NCBI GenBank assembly: GCA_023261755.1
Contig: JAGDXS010000020.1
Location: 1 to 57,353, forward strand
Direction: 5' to 3'
Source of the DNA: Thermoplasmata archaeon
GTDB taxonomy: Archaea; Thermoplasmatota; Thermoplasmata; Thermoplasmatales; ARK-15
DNA: 57,353 nt
In this document: positions 40,670 through 51,508 of the stretch, piece by piece
Numbering within the stretch: position 1 is the first letter of the stretch
Layout of the letters: every line of letters starts with the position of its first letter
The notes under the pieces: model-generated
Told to the model about the DNA's origin: nothing
Seen by the model: the letters and a program-made list of their open reading frames with translations, nothing else
Database searches by the model: none
Made by a program: the position numbers and the translations under genes

Positions 40670-41316
40670 TGAATGTAAATGAATTGCCTAAAATTGCTGG
40701 AATTCTTATTTCAGGTATCGATCATCCCTCGCATATATCATTAAATATATATCTACCTTTTTGCAATTTTAATTGTAGGAATTGTCATAATTATAAAATT
40801 GCAAAAGGCATATTTGAAGAAATGCCATATGAAAATTTATTCTGGGAATTTGAAAACAATTTTATTGTAGATATGGTAATCATAACTGGAGGCGAACCCA
40901 CCCTCCAAGGAGATAAACTAATAAACCTTATAAAATTAATAAAAAATAAAAGACCGGAACTTATAATTAGAGTTGATTCAAACGGATCGTTGCCAGGTAT
41001 AATTAAAAAATTATCATTATTCGTGGATGGATTTGCAATAGATATAAAGGCACCTCCGTTCAATAAAGATAAGTATGAATATACAATAAGGAAAAAATTT
41101 GATACTGAATCTTTAATTGAATCAGTTAAAATAGCTTCGGAGCTTCCTTATACAATATTTAGAACAGTAAAATATCCATGGCTTAAAGAAAATGATATTG
41201 AAGAAATAAAAATGTTTTTAAATATGTATGGAAAGGGTAAGCCATACTTTGTAAATCCATTTTTTAATATTAATGATAATGATCAAATAAATAATGTTGA
41301 AGAAATACCACTATAA
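40666..41316 (+). CDS. nrdG: Anaerobic RNR-activating radical SAM protein
   Basis: CNFNCRNCHN (CxxxCxxC), ITGGEPTLQ; 4-bp overlap with nrdD. Confidence 0.88.
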   Translation: MMNVNELPKIAGILISGIDHPSHISLNIYLPFCNFNCRNCHNYKIAKGIFEEMPYENLFWEFENNFIVDMVIITGGEPTLQGDKLINLIKLIKNKRPELIIRVDSNGSLPGIIKKLSLFVDGFAIDIKAPPFNKDKYEYTIRKKFDTESLIESVKIASELPYTIFRTVKYPWLKENDIEEIKMFLNMYGKGKPYFVNPFFNINDNDQINNVEEIPL

Positions 41317-41361
41317 AAAATCATAAAAAATTTATATTAAAAACAAGTACAGAAAATAAAA

Positions 41362-42594
41362 ATGAATATTTCAATGGGCATTCTGCATTTTCTCGTACTC
41401 ATTAGTATAAGTTTAGTTGTATCTAGAATTTTTTCTTTATTAGGCAATAGATACTTCGGCTTTCCTGCGGTAATAGGTGAATTGGTTACAGGGATGATCA
41501 TAGGCCCATATGCACTGGGTACTTTACCAATTTTTGGTTTTACTCTTATTCCTCAAACAAGTTCAGGTTTTCTTGCTCCTGTAAGTACCGAAATCCCAAT
41601 TCCCCAGGCTTTTTACATGTTTGGCCAAATAGGTGTAATAATACTTCTTTTTCAAGTAGGATTGGGGACAGATCTTAAAAAATTCATTAGAACAATTAGA
41701 TCATCCTTGTTTATTGCCCTAGGAGAATCAATGTTGCCATTCATTTCTGGTTTTATGTTCATGGTTCTTTTTATACATAATGTTAATGAGGCACTTTTTA
41801 TAGGTGTAATTTTAACTGCGAGTTCCACAGGTATTACAGCAAAAGTGCTTTCTGATTTGAATAATCTTAACAGCAGAGAAGGAATGGCAATTATGACATC
41901 CACAGTAATTGCAGATGTGATAAGCATAACACTTCTTACAATTATAACCGGAATTGAAACAAGTTCAATAAATTTATTTTCAATAACTGTTTTAATTTTA
42001 AAAGTGATTATTTTTTGGGGAATTTCCTTGTTCATAGGACTTAAGATGAGAAATTATTTAATAAAATTCTTCAGAATATTTAAAGATAATATTACGCTAT
42101 TTTCATTCATACTTTTAATTCTTTTTATCGTTGTTTCACTTTCTGAATGGCTTGGTCTAACAGTGATAGTTGGGTCATATTCATTGGGGCTTATATTTTC
42201 AACAATAGAAGAAAAGGATGGTGTAATGAAAAATACTGAAAATCTAGCAAACTTTTTCACACCAATATTTTTTGTTTCCATAGGTATGATGGTTGATTTG
42301 AGAACACTCTCTTTTGGTACAGTAATTTCAATTGCAATTCTTGTTCTAGCTATTTTAACAAAGGTCATAGGGGCCGCAATTCCAGCAAGGATATTAAAAT
42401 ACGGGAGGATTGAATCTATTCAAATAGGTTTAGGCCTACTTTCAATGGGTGAGGTAGCCTTAATACTTGCAGGAAATGCATTACTCTATAATATAATAAA
42501 TAATGAAATATACTCAATTGCAATATTTGTTACAGCAGGTACAACCATAATAGCTCCAATAATGTTCGCCTGGACATATAAAAAATTTAGATGA
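41362..42594 (+). CDS. Kef-type/CPA2 cation:proton antiporter
   Basis: 12-TM-like protein, GFPAVIGELVTGMIIGPYALG, TASSTGITAKVLSDL. Confidence 0.9.
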   Translation: MNISMGILHFLVLISISLVVSRIFSLLGNRYFGFPAVIGELVTGMIIGPYALGTLPIFGFTLIPQTSSGFLAPVSTEIPIPQAFYMFGQIGVIILLFQVGLGTDLKKFIRTIRSSLFIALGESMLPFISGFMFMVLFIHNVNEALFIGVILTASSTGITAKVLSDLNNLNSREGMAIMTSTVIADVISITLLTIITGIETSSINLFSITVLILKVIIFWGISLFIGLKMRNYLIKFFRIFKDNITLFSFILLILFIVVSLSEWLGLTVIVGSYSLGLIFSTIEEKDGVMKNTENLANFFTPIFFVSIGMMVDLRTLSFGTVISIAILVLAILTKVIGAAIPARILKYGRIESIQIGLGLLSMGEVALILAGNALLYNIINNEIYSIAIFVTAGTTIIAPIMFAWTYKKFR

Positions 42595-43363
42595 CCAGGT
42601 TTTGCAATTCACTAAGTTTCTTGAAATCTTTAGCTAAAGTTTTTGCCACTTTTCCGTTTATTACATTTTTATCCTTTGAAATCACATAATTTAAATATAT
42701 TTCTGAAAGCTTATCTAAATTACATTTATCGCAAATATATGCCTTTAGGATCCAAAAATTAAGATTTTCAATATTCTTTGACATCAAACATGTAATTTCC
42801 TGATTTGCCTCTTCATATTGATTATTTGCAATTTTTTCCAGCAATGAATATGGGAATAAATTTTCAAGTTCCATTATGTTTAGATCATTTATTGAATTTC
42901 TTTTTACTATTTCAAGTGATTTTTCAATTGTCATTTTATTATCAGTCAATATGCAATAATTTTTTACAGACCAAGAAACGATTTCTTTAATGAAATTATT
43001 AAAATCCTTTTCGCCAAAAAGGTCCGCAAGAATTCCTGCTCCCATCTCTGCACTTGAACTTACACTGGAAATAATATCATTATTGTTTATAGTTTCAGTG
43101 CTTGTTATTAAAAGCCTGAAATAATATTTAGAATCTTTTGTGCTCTCCAGGAGTATTGAATTATTATTTTTATATTCTCTAATCAGGACAGAAAATTCTT
43201 TTGTAATTGAGAATTTTTTCCATGAAAAAACTATTTCATATGTTTCTCCATTTTTTGTTATTTTTTTAACAAACTTTGAATGCTCAAAAATTCTCTCCGT
43301 GTTCAAATTTCTAAGATCAATTTCAGCTGAAATTTTTAAATCATATTCGGTATTTAATGCCAT
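42587..43363 (-). CDS. Hypothetical protein (258 aa)
   Basis: Intact ORF, no motif recognised with confidence. Confidence 0.65.
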   Translation of the reverse strand: MALNTEYDLKISAEIDLRNLNTERIFEHSKFVKKITKNGETYEIVFSWKKFSITKEFSVLIREYKNNNSILLESTKDSKYYFRLLITSTETINNNDIISSVSSSAEMGAGILADLFGEKDFNNFIKEIVSWSVKNYCILTDNKMTIEKSLEIVKRNSINDLNIMELENLFPYSLLEKIANNQYEEANQEITCLMSKNIENLNFWILKAYICDKCNLDKLSEIYLNYVISKDKNVINGKVAKTLAKDFKKLSELQNLVI

Positions 43364-43524
43364 ATTTCGTCACCAAATATGATAATAATAAAAAATATTT
43401 AACTATTTCTGATATATAATGAATAATTAAATTAATAAAAAATCGATTTTAGATATTTTAAATAAAAATTACTAAAGGATTTATTCAATTTCTAAGAGAA
43501 AAAATTTTAAAATTAGAATAAATT

Positions 43525-44091
43525 ATGGATATTATGCTAGGGCCGAAGAAAATATTAGCAATCATAATTATCTCTGTTATAATATCCGTTTTGGTCTTCT
43601 ATGCAGTAATTTATTATAATTTAAAGGAGACGGAATACTGGGGTAATGCGCCAATACAGGTAAAAGTGCCTATAAAAAATGAAATAATCAATATATCAAC
43701 TATTCAAGATATTTATAAGTTGACGAATGTTTCAACGAGTGGCCTAAAAAATTATAGTTTAAATAATCCTGATCCAGATATTTTAATATATATCTGGCAA
43801 GTCTATTACCTAAAGGAATTCCCTGCATCTTTCATAGGCATTTATTTCTATGAGTATAAATCACCTTCACAGGCGTACTTTCCATTTAAAGGAGCTTATC
43901 TACCAAATTCAACCTATGGTAAATACAGGGTATTCGAATACAGGGAAGATTATTTACCACATTTCAGGGAGTCCATAGTACTAATTTATTATTATAATTA
44001 TTTAATTAACATAACAGGCACAATCTATTTCAAAAATTTAACACTTCTCAATCAGGTGGCATTTGCACAAATGAATTTAATGCTTTCTTAA
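43525..44091 (+). CDS. Hypothetical membrane-anchored protein (188 aa)
   Basis: Single N-terminal TM followed by extracellular-like domain. Confidence 0.6.
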   Translation: MDIMLGPKKILAIIIISVIISVLVFYAVIYYNLKETEYWGNAPIQVKVPIKNEIINISTIQDIYKLTNVSTSGLKNYSLNNPDPDILIYIWQVYYLKEFPASFIGIYFYEYKSPSQAYFPFKGAYLPNSTYGKYRVFEYREDYLPHFRESIVLIYYYNYLINITGTIYFKNLTLLNQVAFAQMNLMLS

Positions 44092-44991
44092 ATTGCAGTC
44101 AAATATTTTTGAAACTATTATATTTTCAGTATAATTTTTTGCAATTTTAATTATTTCTTTTACATTTTTCCTGTGTACTATAGAGTGAATCGATCTACCA
44201 ATCATGTTTTGTGTAGCTCCAATGGCATTTTTCTTTACAAGATCATCACTTATTTCTAGCATTTCTTCATCGCCCAAACCACTTTTATATGCAAACATTC
44301 TGGATTCAAACATAAAAGTTTTCACATCAGGTTTTTTTAAAATATTTTTTAATGCTATTTTTCCAGCCCTATTTACATTATCAAGAAATTCATCGGAAGA
44401 AAGTATTTTCTCTTTTTTTATTGGACCGAAATATAAAGCTATTAAAAAGAGATCATCATTAATAGGAATTTTATCAATTTTGGCAGTTTCCGGTCCTCCA
44501 GCTTTTTTTATTAGAACAATTCCTGAGGAAATAAATCCCTCAGCTGTTCCCAAACCCGTTAAGGATAGGACATCAGATATGTGTGCTATCTTTAATGCAT
44601 CCATATATGATATGGGTCTCCCAAGTGCGCCAGCCGTTGCAAGTGCAGCTCCGAAAGCACCTGAGGCGCTCGTGCCAAAACCTGAGCCAACGGGTATTTC
44701 AATGTCATGATATATAGTTACAGATCTCCTTTCTTTAAATTTTTTTAATGTTAAATCAACAGATCTAATTGTAGTAATTGCATTTTCCTCCTTTCCATTA
44801 ATATATACCTTGATCCCATAATTTTCATCATCTATTATTGCCCTTGTATGTATGCCATTGCTGATTGATATGCCTCCTCCCATTGCACCTATTTTCAAAG
44901 GATCAGTAATTCTTCTGCCATTCTTATCTTTTGTATGTGCTATAAAAAAACTTGATATCCCGGCAGGGGTGAATACCCTATATCCTTGCAT
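44077..44991 (-). CDS. Pantoate kinase (GHMP superfamily)
   Basis: TPAGISSFFIAH, IPVGSGFGTSASGAFGAALA, GAMGGGI. Confidence 0.85.
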   Translation of the reverse strand: MQGYRVFTPAGISSFFIAHTKDKNGRRITDPLKIGAMGGGISISNGIHTRAIIDDENYGIKVYINGKEENAITTIRSVDLTLKKFKERRSVTIYHDIEIPVGSGFGTSASGAFGAALATAGALGRPISYMDALKIAHISDVLSLTGLGTAEGFISSGIVLIKKAGGPETAKIDKIPINDDLFLIALYFGPIKKEKILSSDEFLDNVNRAGKIALKNILKKPDVKTFMFESRMFAYKSGLGDEEMLEISDDLVKKNAIGATQNMIGRSIHSIVHRKNVKEIIKIAKNYTENIIVSKIFDCNLRKH

Positions 44992-45034
44992 TAATATCTA
45001 CCTTCTTAGGTTTTTTAAATGAATAATTTTTAAT

Positions 45035-46342
45035 TTATTCCTCTATGAGGTCATGTTTTTCACCCGGTATAAATGTTTCTTTGATGAATATTATCCCAAC
45101 TATCATTAGTACTGAAGATAATATTAACCAAAGAGACCATGAAAGCATTAGATTTTTTATGGAATAATAGGTGGCTAAAATTATGCTTATAGCAAATCCT
45201 CCTAAAATTGCTCCACCATTGTATGCAAATCCCACGCCAGTTGTTCTGAATTTTTTGCTGAATATTTCAGATAAAAATGCAGGCACAGCAGCGAAAATCA
45301 TTGCTTCAAAAAATGCCTGAATGCTGAAAGCAATGAACATTGTTAAACTGCCATCTGAGAATGCTAGTAACACAATAGGATAAACAAGAATAAGGAAGAT
45401 TATTCCATAAAATAGGGTTAGTAATTTTCTTCTTAGTATTTTAAGGCCTATTAAACCACCTGCCCAAACACCGAATAACGAAACCAAGTTTATCAGAGCA
45501 ACGTAAGTACCCATGGTAGACCCAGAAATGTTTGGAAATTGTTTCAGAAATAGCGTTGGGTAAAAACTAAATGTAGCAGTATTAATAAACAAAAGGCCTG
45601 ATGTAAAAATAAGAGCAAACAATAGAAGCCTTCCACCCTTTAAAATTAAACTTTTCAAAGGAACTTTTTCTATCTCTTTTCTTATTTTCATGTTTTCAAA
45701 TACCTTTGTTTCCTTTGATATTAGCCTAATTAAAAGTGTTATCAATCCAGGAATAATTGTTGTATAAAAAACAACCCTCCACCCAACATTTATGAACCCT
45801 GATGAACCAAAATATCCGTATATTGCTGCAAAAACAAAAGAGATTATAAAATAACCTGTTCCAAATCCGCTCTGAACAAATGCTCCAATGGGTAATCTGT
45901 ATTTTTTTGGCACACTTTCCATAGAAAGTGCAGTACCACCACCATATTCTGCTCCAGCAAACATACCTTCGAAGAATAATATTATGTAAAGTAGAATCGG
46001 AGCTACTATTCCGACCTGTGAGTAAGTTGGAAGAAGACCCTTGGAAGCAGCGAGAATAGAAAAACCAAGTATTGTCATTGTAAGCATGGTTTTTCTACCT
46101 AATTTATCACCAAGGAAATTTCCCAAAATAATGGAACCTACAGGCCTTGCAAGTGCTTCAACAGCAAAACCACCAAATACTGCTATTAAACCCAATATAC
46201 CTATGCTGCTTGGAAAAAAGATTGAAGAAATATATACTGCAACAAGAGCATAGGCAATTGTGGTGTATCCATCCATAAGCCACCCTGCATATGCTGATAT
46301 TACTTGATACCAATTTTCTTTAGTCATTCTTTCTTGGAACAT
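45035..46342 (-). CDS. MFS transporter (MHS-like)
   Basis: GNFLGDKLGRKTMLTMTILG, EGMFAGAEYGGGTALSMES. Confidence 0.9.
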   Translation of the reverse strand: MFQERMTKENWYQVISAYAGWLMDGYTTIAYALVAVYISSIFFPSSIGILGLIAVFGGFAVEALARPVGSIILGNFLGDKLGRKTMLTMTILGFSILAASKGLLPTYSQVGIVAPILLYIILFFEGMFAGAEYGGGTALSMESVPKKYRLPIGAFVQSGFGTGYFIISFVFAAIYGYFGSSGFINVGWRVVFYTTIIPGLITLLIRLISKETKVFENMKIRKEIEKVPLKSLILKGGRLLLFALIFTSGLLFINTATFSFYPTLFLKQFPNISGSTMGTYVALINLVSLFGVWAGGLIGLKILRRKLLTLFYGIIFLILVYPIVLLAFSDGSLTMFIAFSIQAFFEAMIFAAVPAFLSEIFSKKFRTTGVGFAYNGGAILGGFAISIILATYYSIKNLMLSWSLWLILSSVLMIVGIIFIKETFIPGEKHDLIEE

Positions 46343-46380
46343 GACAAAATTTAAATAAAATCATTATATATAAATATTTT

Positions 46381-46395
46381 TGATATTAAATATCA
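46381..46395. promoter_or_regulatory. Perfect 15-bp palindrome TGATATT-A-AATATCA in the divergent intergenic region
   Basis: 7-1-7 inverted repeat next to TATATAAATAT, between the MFS and ATPase-TPR genes. Confidence 0.4.
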
Positions 46396-46456
46396 TGGTA
46401 AATTTAAATCATAAAATTTTTTTAATGAAATTATTAGCAATGGGGAAAAAAATATA

Positions 46457-49108
46457 TTGCCATCTTGTTTATTATATTCAATGGAAATTCAACTAGATAA
46501 TTTAAAAGAATTTTTAATAAAAAATGAAAAAAATGTAATGCTATTTTCCGGCCCTGAAGGCCTCGGAAAAAAGACAATTATAAAAAATTATATTTTGGAA
46601 AAAAAAGGAAAAGTAATTGAGTTTGAATATGAAAAAGGTAAGGATAACAATCAATTACTTTTGGAAGGCCTTGGGCTCAATGAAACATTTAAAAAGTATC
46701 TTTCAGTAATAAATACACTTACACCTGGGGAAGCGAGTAAAAAAAATGATATTATTTATTCTTTGATACAGATTAAATTTGAGGAATTAAAAAAAGAAGA
46801 AAATTTATATATTATTTTTGATAATTTAGAAAATATTGGTAAAAATTGTTCTTCTTTACTTTTTTTCATAATATCAAAATTTCTTAAAGAAGATGTAAAG
46901 TCTAAGATATTTTTAATATATAATAATAACAATAGGAATACGGAATTTGAAGGCACAGTTGAAATTCTGAAAACTATGGGCATGGAAGAAATTATTTTGC
47001 AACCATATTCCAAGAAAAGCATTAAAAAAATATTGCAGAATATGGAATATAAAATTCCTGAAATGGTAGTTGACTTGATATATGAAAAAGCTCATGGAAA
47101 CTTGGGTGTAATATTAAATTCTATTAAAATTTTAGAGGACAGGAATTACATAATCGAAAAGACGTTTATTAAACCATTAACAGAGAAAACAATTAATGAG
47201 ATAAATAATCTTTTAATAGGAAACGCAGAAGAAATAATTTTGAAAAAATTATCTCCAGATGAAATGGTTGTCTTGATCTACCTATCATTGCTGAACGAGA
47301 AAATTGAGGCAATGAAATTGATGAATCTCGTAAATTTGAAAGAAGAAAATTTTGTAAATGCTGTAGATAACCTTATTAGAAAAAAAATAGTTAAGGAGGA
47401 AGGAGATTTTCTTGAATTAAGAAATAAGGAATTAGAGAATCAGATAGAAAAATCATTTTCAAACCTGAGAATCAGTGATGCAAGGGTGAAAATAGCAAAA
47501 TATTTAGAAGGAAAGGGTGATTTTTACAGATCTGGAATCCAGTACTATTATGCAAACAATTTTGAAAAGGCATATGAAAATTTGTCTAAAGCTGGATTAA
47601 AATTTTATGAAGATGGAGATTTATATAATGCGCAGAATGCATTTTCTTTAGCGTCATCAATTAGAACAGATGACAAGGAAATAATTCTTTATTTAATAGA
47701 TATTTTAAAAGAAACAGAAGATTTTTCGGGAATTTTAAATCTAACAAAAAAGATTTTTGAGAAAGAGCCTGATAATTTTGTTGCAATTATTAATCAAGCA
47801 GAAGCTCTTTTCAGAATAAGCGAATATGAAGAGGCCAAAAAGTATTATGATCTTGCATTGGAAAAAGCAAAAAATCAAAAAGAAAAAGCCCAAGCAGAAT
47901 TAGGCCTTGGAAAATATTACTACAATATAGAAAATTTAAATGAAAGTGAAAAATTTTTGAAAGATGCAATTAAAATTTCTAAAGATGAAAATGATTTTGT
48001 CACTGAGGAGAATGCACTAAGAATTCTTGGCAATATTGAATATGAAAGGAAAAATTATCCAAAAGCGCTCAGTTATTATGAAAAATCCAGGGAAATCTCA
48101 GAAAATATAAAAAATCTTTACGACTTGGCTGCAGCTTATAATAATATAGGAAATGTTTTGGCTGAAATAGATATTTCAAAAGGTAAATACTTTTATTCAA
48201 AGGCTCTGGAAATTGCGGAAAAATTCTGGTATCCATCTCTATTGGAAACATTATTTTTAAATCTTGCAATTTTGGATGAATATGATTGTAAAATTAAAGA
48301 GGCAATCAATCTTTTTCAAAGATCCTTAGGTATTTCAATTGCAAGAAAAAATTATGATACAGCATTAATAGCAATCGTAAACCTCTTCGAACCATTTATA
48401 AAAATGGGCAGAATAGAGGATGCTAAAAGAATTGTAAGCATTGGTTTGGATGTTTCAAATAAAATAGGAAAACAATATGAAAGGATTGAAATAGAGGTAT
48501 TTGGAAAAATGCTTAATATAATATCTGGAAAAGAGGAAAACATAATTCCTGAAATAGAAAAATTGAAAAAATCTGGTATAAAAACATACGTGGATTATGC
48601 GAATTCAGCCATATCAATTTATTATTTTTATTTAGGTGAAATTAAAAAATCCATAGATCTTTATTGGGATTATTTAAAAGGAAAAATTGGAAATCTAACA
48701 ATAGATGATATCATGGATTATATTGAATACCTTGAAATACTTGCATATGAAAAATTCTTTAAAAAAGGTGTTGACCAAGAATTTTTGGAATTGGTAAAAA
48801 ATATTGAAGAAAATGATTCTTTAAAAAATGTAAATTTTGCAAAATGCAGATTTTCAATAATAAAATCCATTATTGATATTGAAAATAAAAATAGGAATGG
48901 AATATCATCATTCCAGGAAAATATTAAAAATATTGGAGACCAGGACTTAAAGTACCTCTCAGCAAGGTTGAAAATTACTTTTGGCCTTTACCTAGCAAAG
49001 AATTTTAATGACAATACCATATTGGATGAAGGAAAAAAGGAATTAATATCTTTAAATTTAAAAGGCACTGAAAAAGCTCTGAATAAAGCTTTTTCGTATA
49101 AGGTTTAA
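46457..49108 (+). CDS. P-loop (AAA/STAND-like) ATPase with long TPR region
   Basis: Walker A GPEGLGKKT, Walker B-like LYIIFDNLEN, many TPR-like helical repeats from about aa 350 on. Confidence 0.82.
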   Translation: MPSCLLYSMEIQLDNLKEFLIKNEKNVMLFSGPEGLGKKTIIKNYILEKKGKVIEFEYEKGKDNNQLLLEGLGLNETFKKYLSVINTLTPGEASKKNDIIYSLIQIKFEELKKEENLYIIFDNLENIGKNCSSLLFFIISKFLKEDVKSKIFLIYNNNNRNTEFEGTVEILKTMGMEEIILQPYSKKSIKKILQNMEYKIPEMVVDLIYEKAHGNLGVILNSIKILEDRNYIIEKTFIKPLTEKTINEINNLLIGNAEEIILKKLSPDEMVVLIYLSLLNEKIEAMKLMNLVNLKEENFVNAVDNLIRKKIVKEEGDFLELRNKELENQIEKSFSNLRISDARVKIAKYLEGKGDFYRSGIQYYYANNFEKAYENLSKAGLKFYEDGDLYNAQNAFSLASSIRTDDKEIILYLIDILKETEDFSGILNLTKKIFEKEPDNFVAIINQAEALFRISEYEEAKKYYDLALEKAKNQKEKAQAELGLGKYYYNIENLNESEKFLKDAIKISKDENDFVTEENALRILGNIEYERKNYPKALSYYEKSREISENIKNLYDLAAAYNNIGNVLAEIDISKGKYFYSKALEIAEKFWYPSLLETLFLNLAILDEYDCKIKEAINLFQRSLGISIARKNYDTALIAIVNLFEPFIKMGRIEDAKRIVSIGLDVSNKIGKQYERIEIEVFGKMLNIISGKEENIIPEIEKLKKSGIKTYVDYANSAISIYYFYLGEIKKSIDLYWDYLKGKIGNLTIDDIMDYIEYLEILAYEKFFKKGVDQEFLELVKNIEENDSLKNVNFAKCRFSIIKSIIDIENKNRNGISSFQENIKNIGDQDLKYLSARLKITFGLYLAKNFNDNTILDEGKKELISLNLKGTEKALNKAFSYKV

Positions 49109-49187
49109 TTATAAATTACCTATCTTGAACAATTTTATTGATTTTTAAAGAAAAATCTATAAATAATGGTAGCTAATAAAAAATCCT

Positions 49188-49829
49188 ATGGAAATTTTGA
49201 ATGTGGAAAAATATGATAGGGATGAAATTATAAATGTTTCAAAAGGAAGTCAATATATAACTGGAGAAGATTATATTGAAGATGTATTTGATACCTGGCT
49301 TAAATCTGGTATTTTTTTAAAAGCAACTGAAAAAAATGAAATTTTAGGTTTCTTGCACATAAGAATTTTTGACACATTCATATGGCTGGAAGGTTTAAGG
49401 GTAAGTGGAAAACATAAAAGGAAAGGTGTTGGTTCAGCACTTACCCAAAAAGCTATAGATCTTTCTGGAAAAAGGAAAATTAGAATGATAATTTTAGACT
49501 CAAATATTCCATCAATAAACTTGGTAAAAAAGTTCAATTTCCATGAGATAGATAGAATTTACTATAATATAAGAGAAAAAATGCCTTTTATTGATATAAT
49601 AAAGAAATATGACTTAAAAAAATTGGGAGAAAATAATAAAGATCCTTACTTGGATGATTGGGCTTATTTTGATAATTTTTATTATAAAAAATATGTTTAT
49701 GGAAATGAGGAATTAAAAATTCTCGATACGGATCCTCCATTTGTGATAAATGGATCAATAGAGGAAGAACATGTTTCGAAACTGAAGGGTGATGAATGCT
49801 TCATTGTTTTTGAAAGAAATTTTCAATAA
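49188..49829 (+). CDS. GNAT-family acetyltransferase
   Basis: EGLRVSGKHKRKGVGSALTQKAIDL acetyl-CoA motif. Confidence 0.85.
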   Translation: MEILNVEKYDRDEIINVSKGSQYITGEDYIEDVFDTWLKSGIFLKATEKNEILGFLHIRIFDTFIWLEGLRVSGKHKRKGVGSALTQKAIDLSGKRKIRMIILDSNIPSINLVKKFNFHEIDRIYYNIREKMPFIDIIKKYDLKKLGENNKDPYLDDWAYFDNFYYKKYVYGNEELKILDTDPPFVINGSIEEEHVSKLKGDECFIVFERNFQ

Positions 49830-49934
49830 AAATATTTCAAATAAATAATTTCACAATTTTTTAAAAAATAAATATTACTAATGGTAATTTTAAATTAAAA
49901 AAAATTTTTATAGGTTATAATTTACTATAAAATA

Positions 49935-50690
49935 ATGAAATTCAGCTTGGAAATTACCCAGCAAAACGCTAAAAATGAAATTAAAATTCCAGAGGAAGCT
50001 GAATTTCTAATAATACCGGATAACCCATTCGGAAAAATAGGCCCGGGATCAGTTCCTATGGCCTATTTTTTAAAAAATAGATACAACATGAAAGTGATTG
50101 CAACAATAAACACGAGGGACAGGAACGTAATAGGCATAGGTTCAGAAATTTTAGCTGCACTTGAATTAGGTCTTGATGGTTTATTTGTTGTGAAGGGTGA
50201 TTCAACAAAAAAATTCTCTGAAGTAAGGGATTTGGATGTTTTTGAGGTTATAGCTATGATCAAGAAGTACAGATATATGTACGGTTCAGATATGCTCATA
50301 GGCGCTACAATTAACTTCGTTAGGGGAAATGAGTTCAGAATAGTCAAAAAAAAGATGGAAAATGGTGCTGATTTTTTCATTTCACAGGCAGTTTATGACC
50401 AAAAAATCATTGAAAAAAATAAATGGATAAAGTATCTTTCGGCACCTGTATATATAGGAATTATTCCAATATTATCAAAGAAAATTATAAATTTCTATGC
50501 AAAGAATCTATTCATTCCTGATAAGGTTGTACAGGCGCTCAGGAATTCAGAAAATTTAAAGAATGAAAATCTTCTTCTATTTTCAGAAATAATACATAAA
50601 TCCATGGATATTGTGGAGGGTTACCACATAATGCCTCTGGAAAATGTAAGTTTTGCTGATGAAATTATAAGGAAGGTGAGAAAATGGTGA
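49935..50690 (+). CDS. Methylenetetrahydrofolate reductase-like protein
   Basis: TIM-barrel MetF-like pattern (GLFVVKGDSTKKFSEV, GADFFISQAVYD, APVYIGIIPILS); directly upstream of MetE genes. Confidence 0.75.
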   Translation: MKFSLEITQQNAKNEIKIPEEAEFLIIPDNPFGKIGPGSVPMAYFLKNRYNMKVIATINTRDRNVIGIGSEILAALELGLDGLFVVKGDSTKKFSEVRDLDVFEVIAMIKKYRYMYGSDMLIGATINFVRGNEFRIVKKKMENGADFFISQAVYDQKIIEKNKWIKYLSAPVYIGIIPILSKKIINFYAKNLFIPDKVVQALRNSENLKNENLLLFSEIIHKSMDIVEGYHIMPLENVSFADEIIRKVRKW

Positions 50691-51508
50691 AAATATTTGT
50701 ATCAGGAATATTTCCAAGATCAGACGAATTAATAAAGAAAATAAACAAGTATGAAAAGAAGAAAATTGGTGTGGAGGAATTAAGAGAAGCTTATGAAGAT
50801 GAAGAAAAATCATGGATTGAATTTCAGAAGGGACTTTCATATGTTTCAGATCCATTAATTACATGGAATGATATATTCAGGCCATTTACTTTGAATATGG
50901 AAAATGTTGAGCCAGGTCCTCTAACGAGATACCTTGAAACTAACACGTTCATCAGAGTTCCAACAATAATGGGAGAGCCTGAAATTAAGTTAAGCATCCT
51001 GGATATGAAAAATGATTATGGAATCAATTTCATACTGAATAGAGAAAATAAAATTCTCCTGCCGGGACCATATTCATTCATAAAATTTTCTATAAACAGG
51101 TCAGGAATTCCTGAAGAAAAATTACTTGAAAAAATTTCAGAAATAATATTCAGCCAGGCTAAATTTTTCAACTATGTTGAATTCAAGGAACCTTTAATTC
51201 AAAGTATTGGGGATCTAAAAAAAGTTTCTGAAATATATTCAACAGCAAATTCTAATGGTTATGTTTTTACGAACATTGAAACTCAAAATTTCATAGATTT
51301 TCCTTTAGGCTATGCAGTGAGAACGAAAAATTTTTCTGATGTAAATGAATCAATAATAGTTGAATTAATAGATGTATTCTCCACCAGGATAGAGAATTTA
51401 GACATTCCTGATATTTCAATCACAACAAATGAAAGTTTGGAATTTTTGCCCTTCAATATTTCAAAAAAGAAAATTGAAATCATGAAAAAATTATTGGAGG
51501 TGAAATAA
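50684..51508 (+). CDS. MetE-like protein, N-terminal-domain/core paralogue
   Basis: MetE/UROD-fold character (GPYSFIKFSIN, RVPTIMGEPEI); overlaps the next gene. Confidence 0.65.
   Translation: MVKIFVSGIFPRSDELIKKINKYEKKKIGVEELREAYEDEEKSWIEFQKGLSYVSDPLITWNDIFRPFTLNMENVEPGPLTRYLETNTFIRVPTIMGEPEIKLSILDMKNDYGINFILNRENKILLPGPYSFIKFSINRSGIPEEKLLEKISEIIFSQAKFFNYVEFKEPLIQSIGDLKKVSEIYSTANSNGYVFTNIETQNFIDFPLGYAVRTKNFSDVNESIIVELIDVFSTRIENLDIPDISITTNESLEFLPFNISKKKIEIMKKLLEVK

Noticed and set aside
44204-44710. 168-aa plus-strand ORF
   Set aside because: Antisense to the pantoate kinase gene; no recognisable motif.
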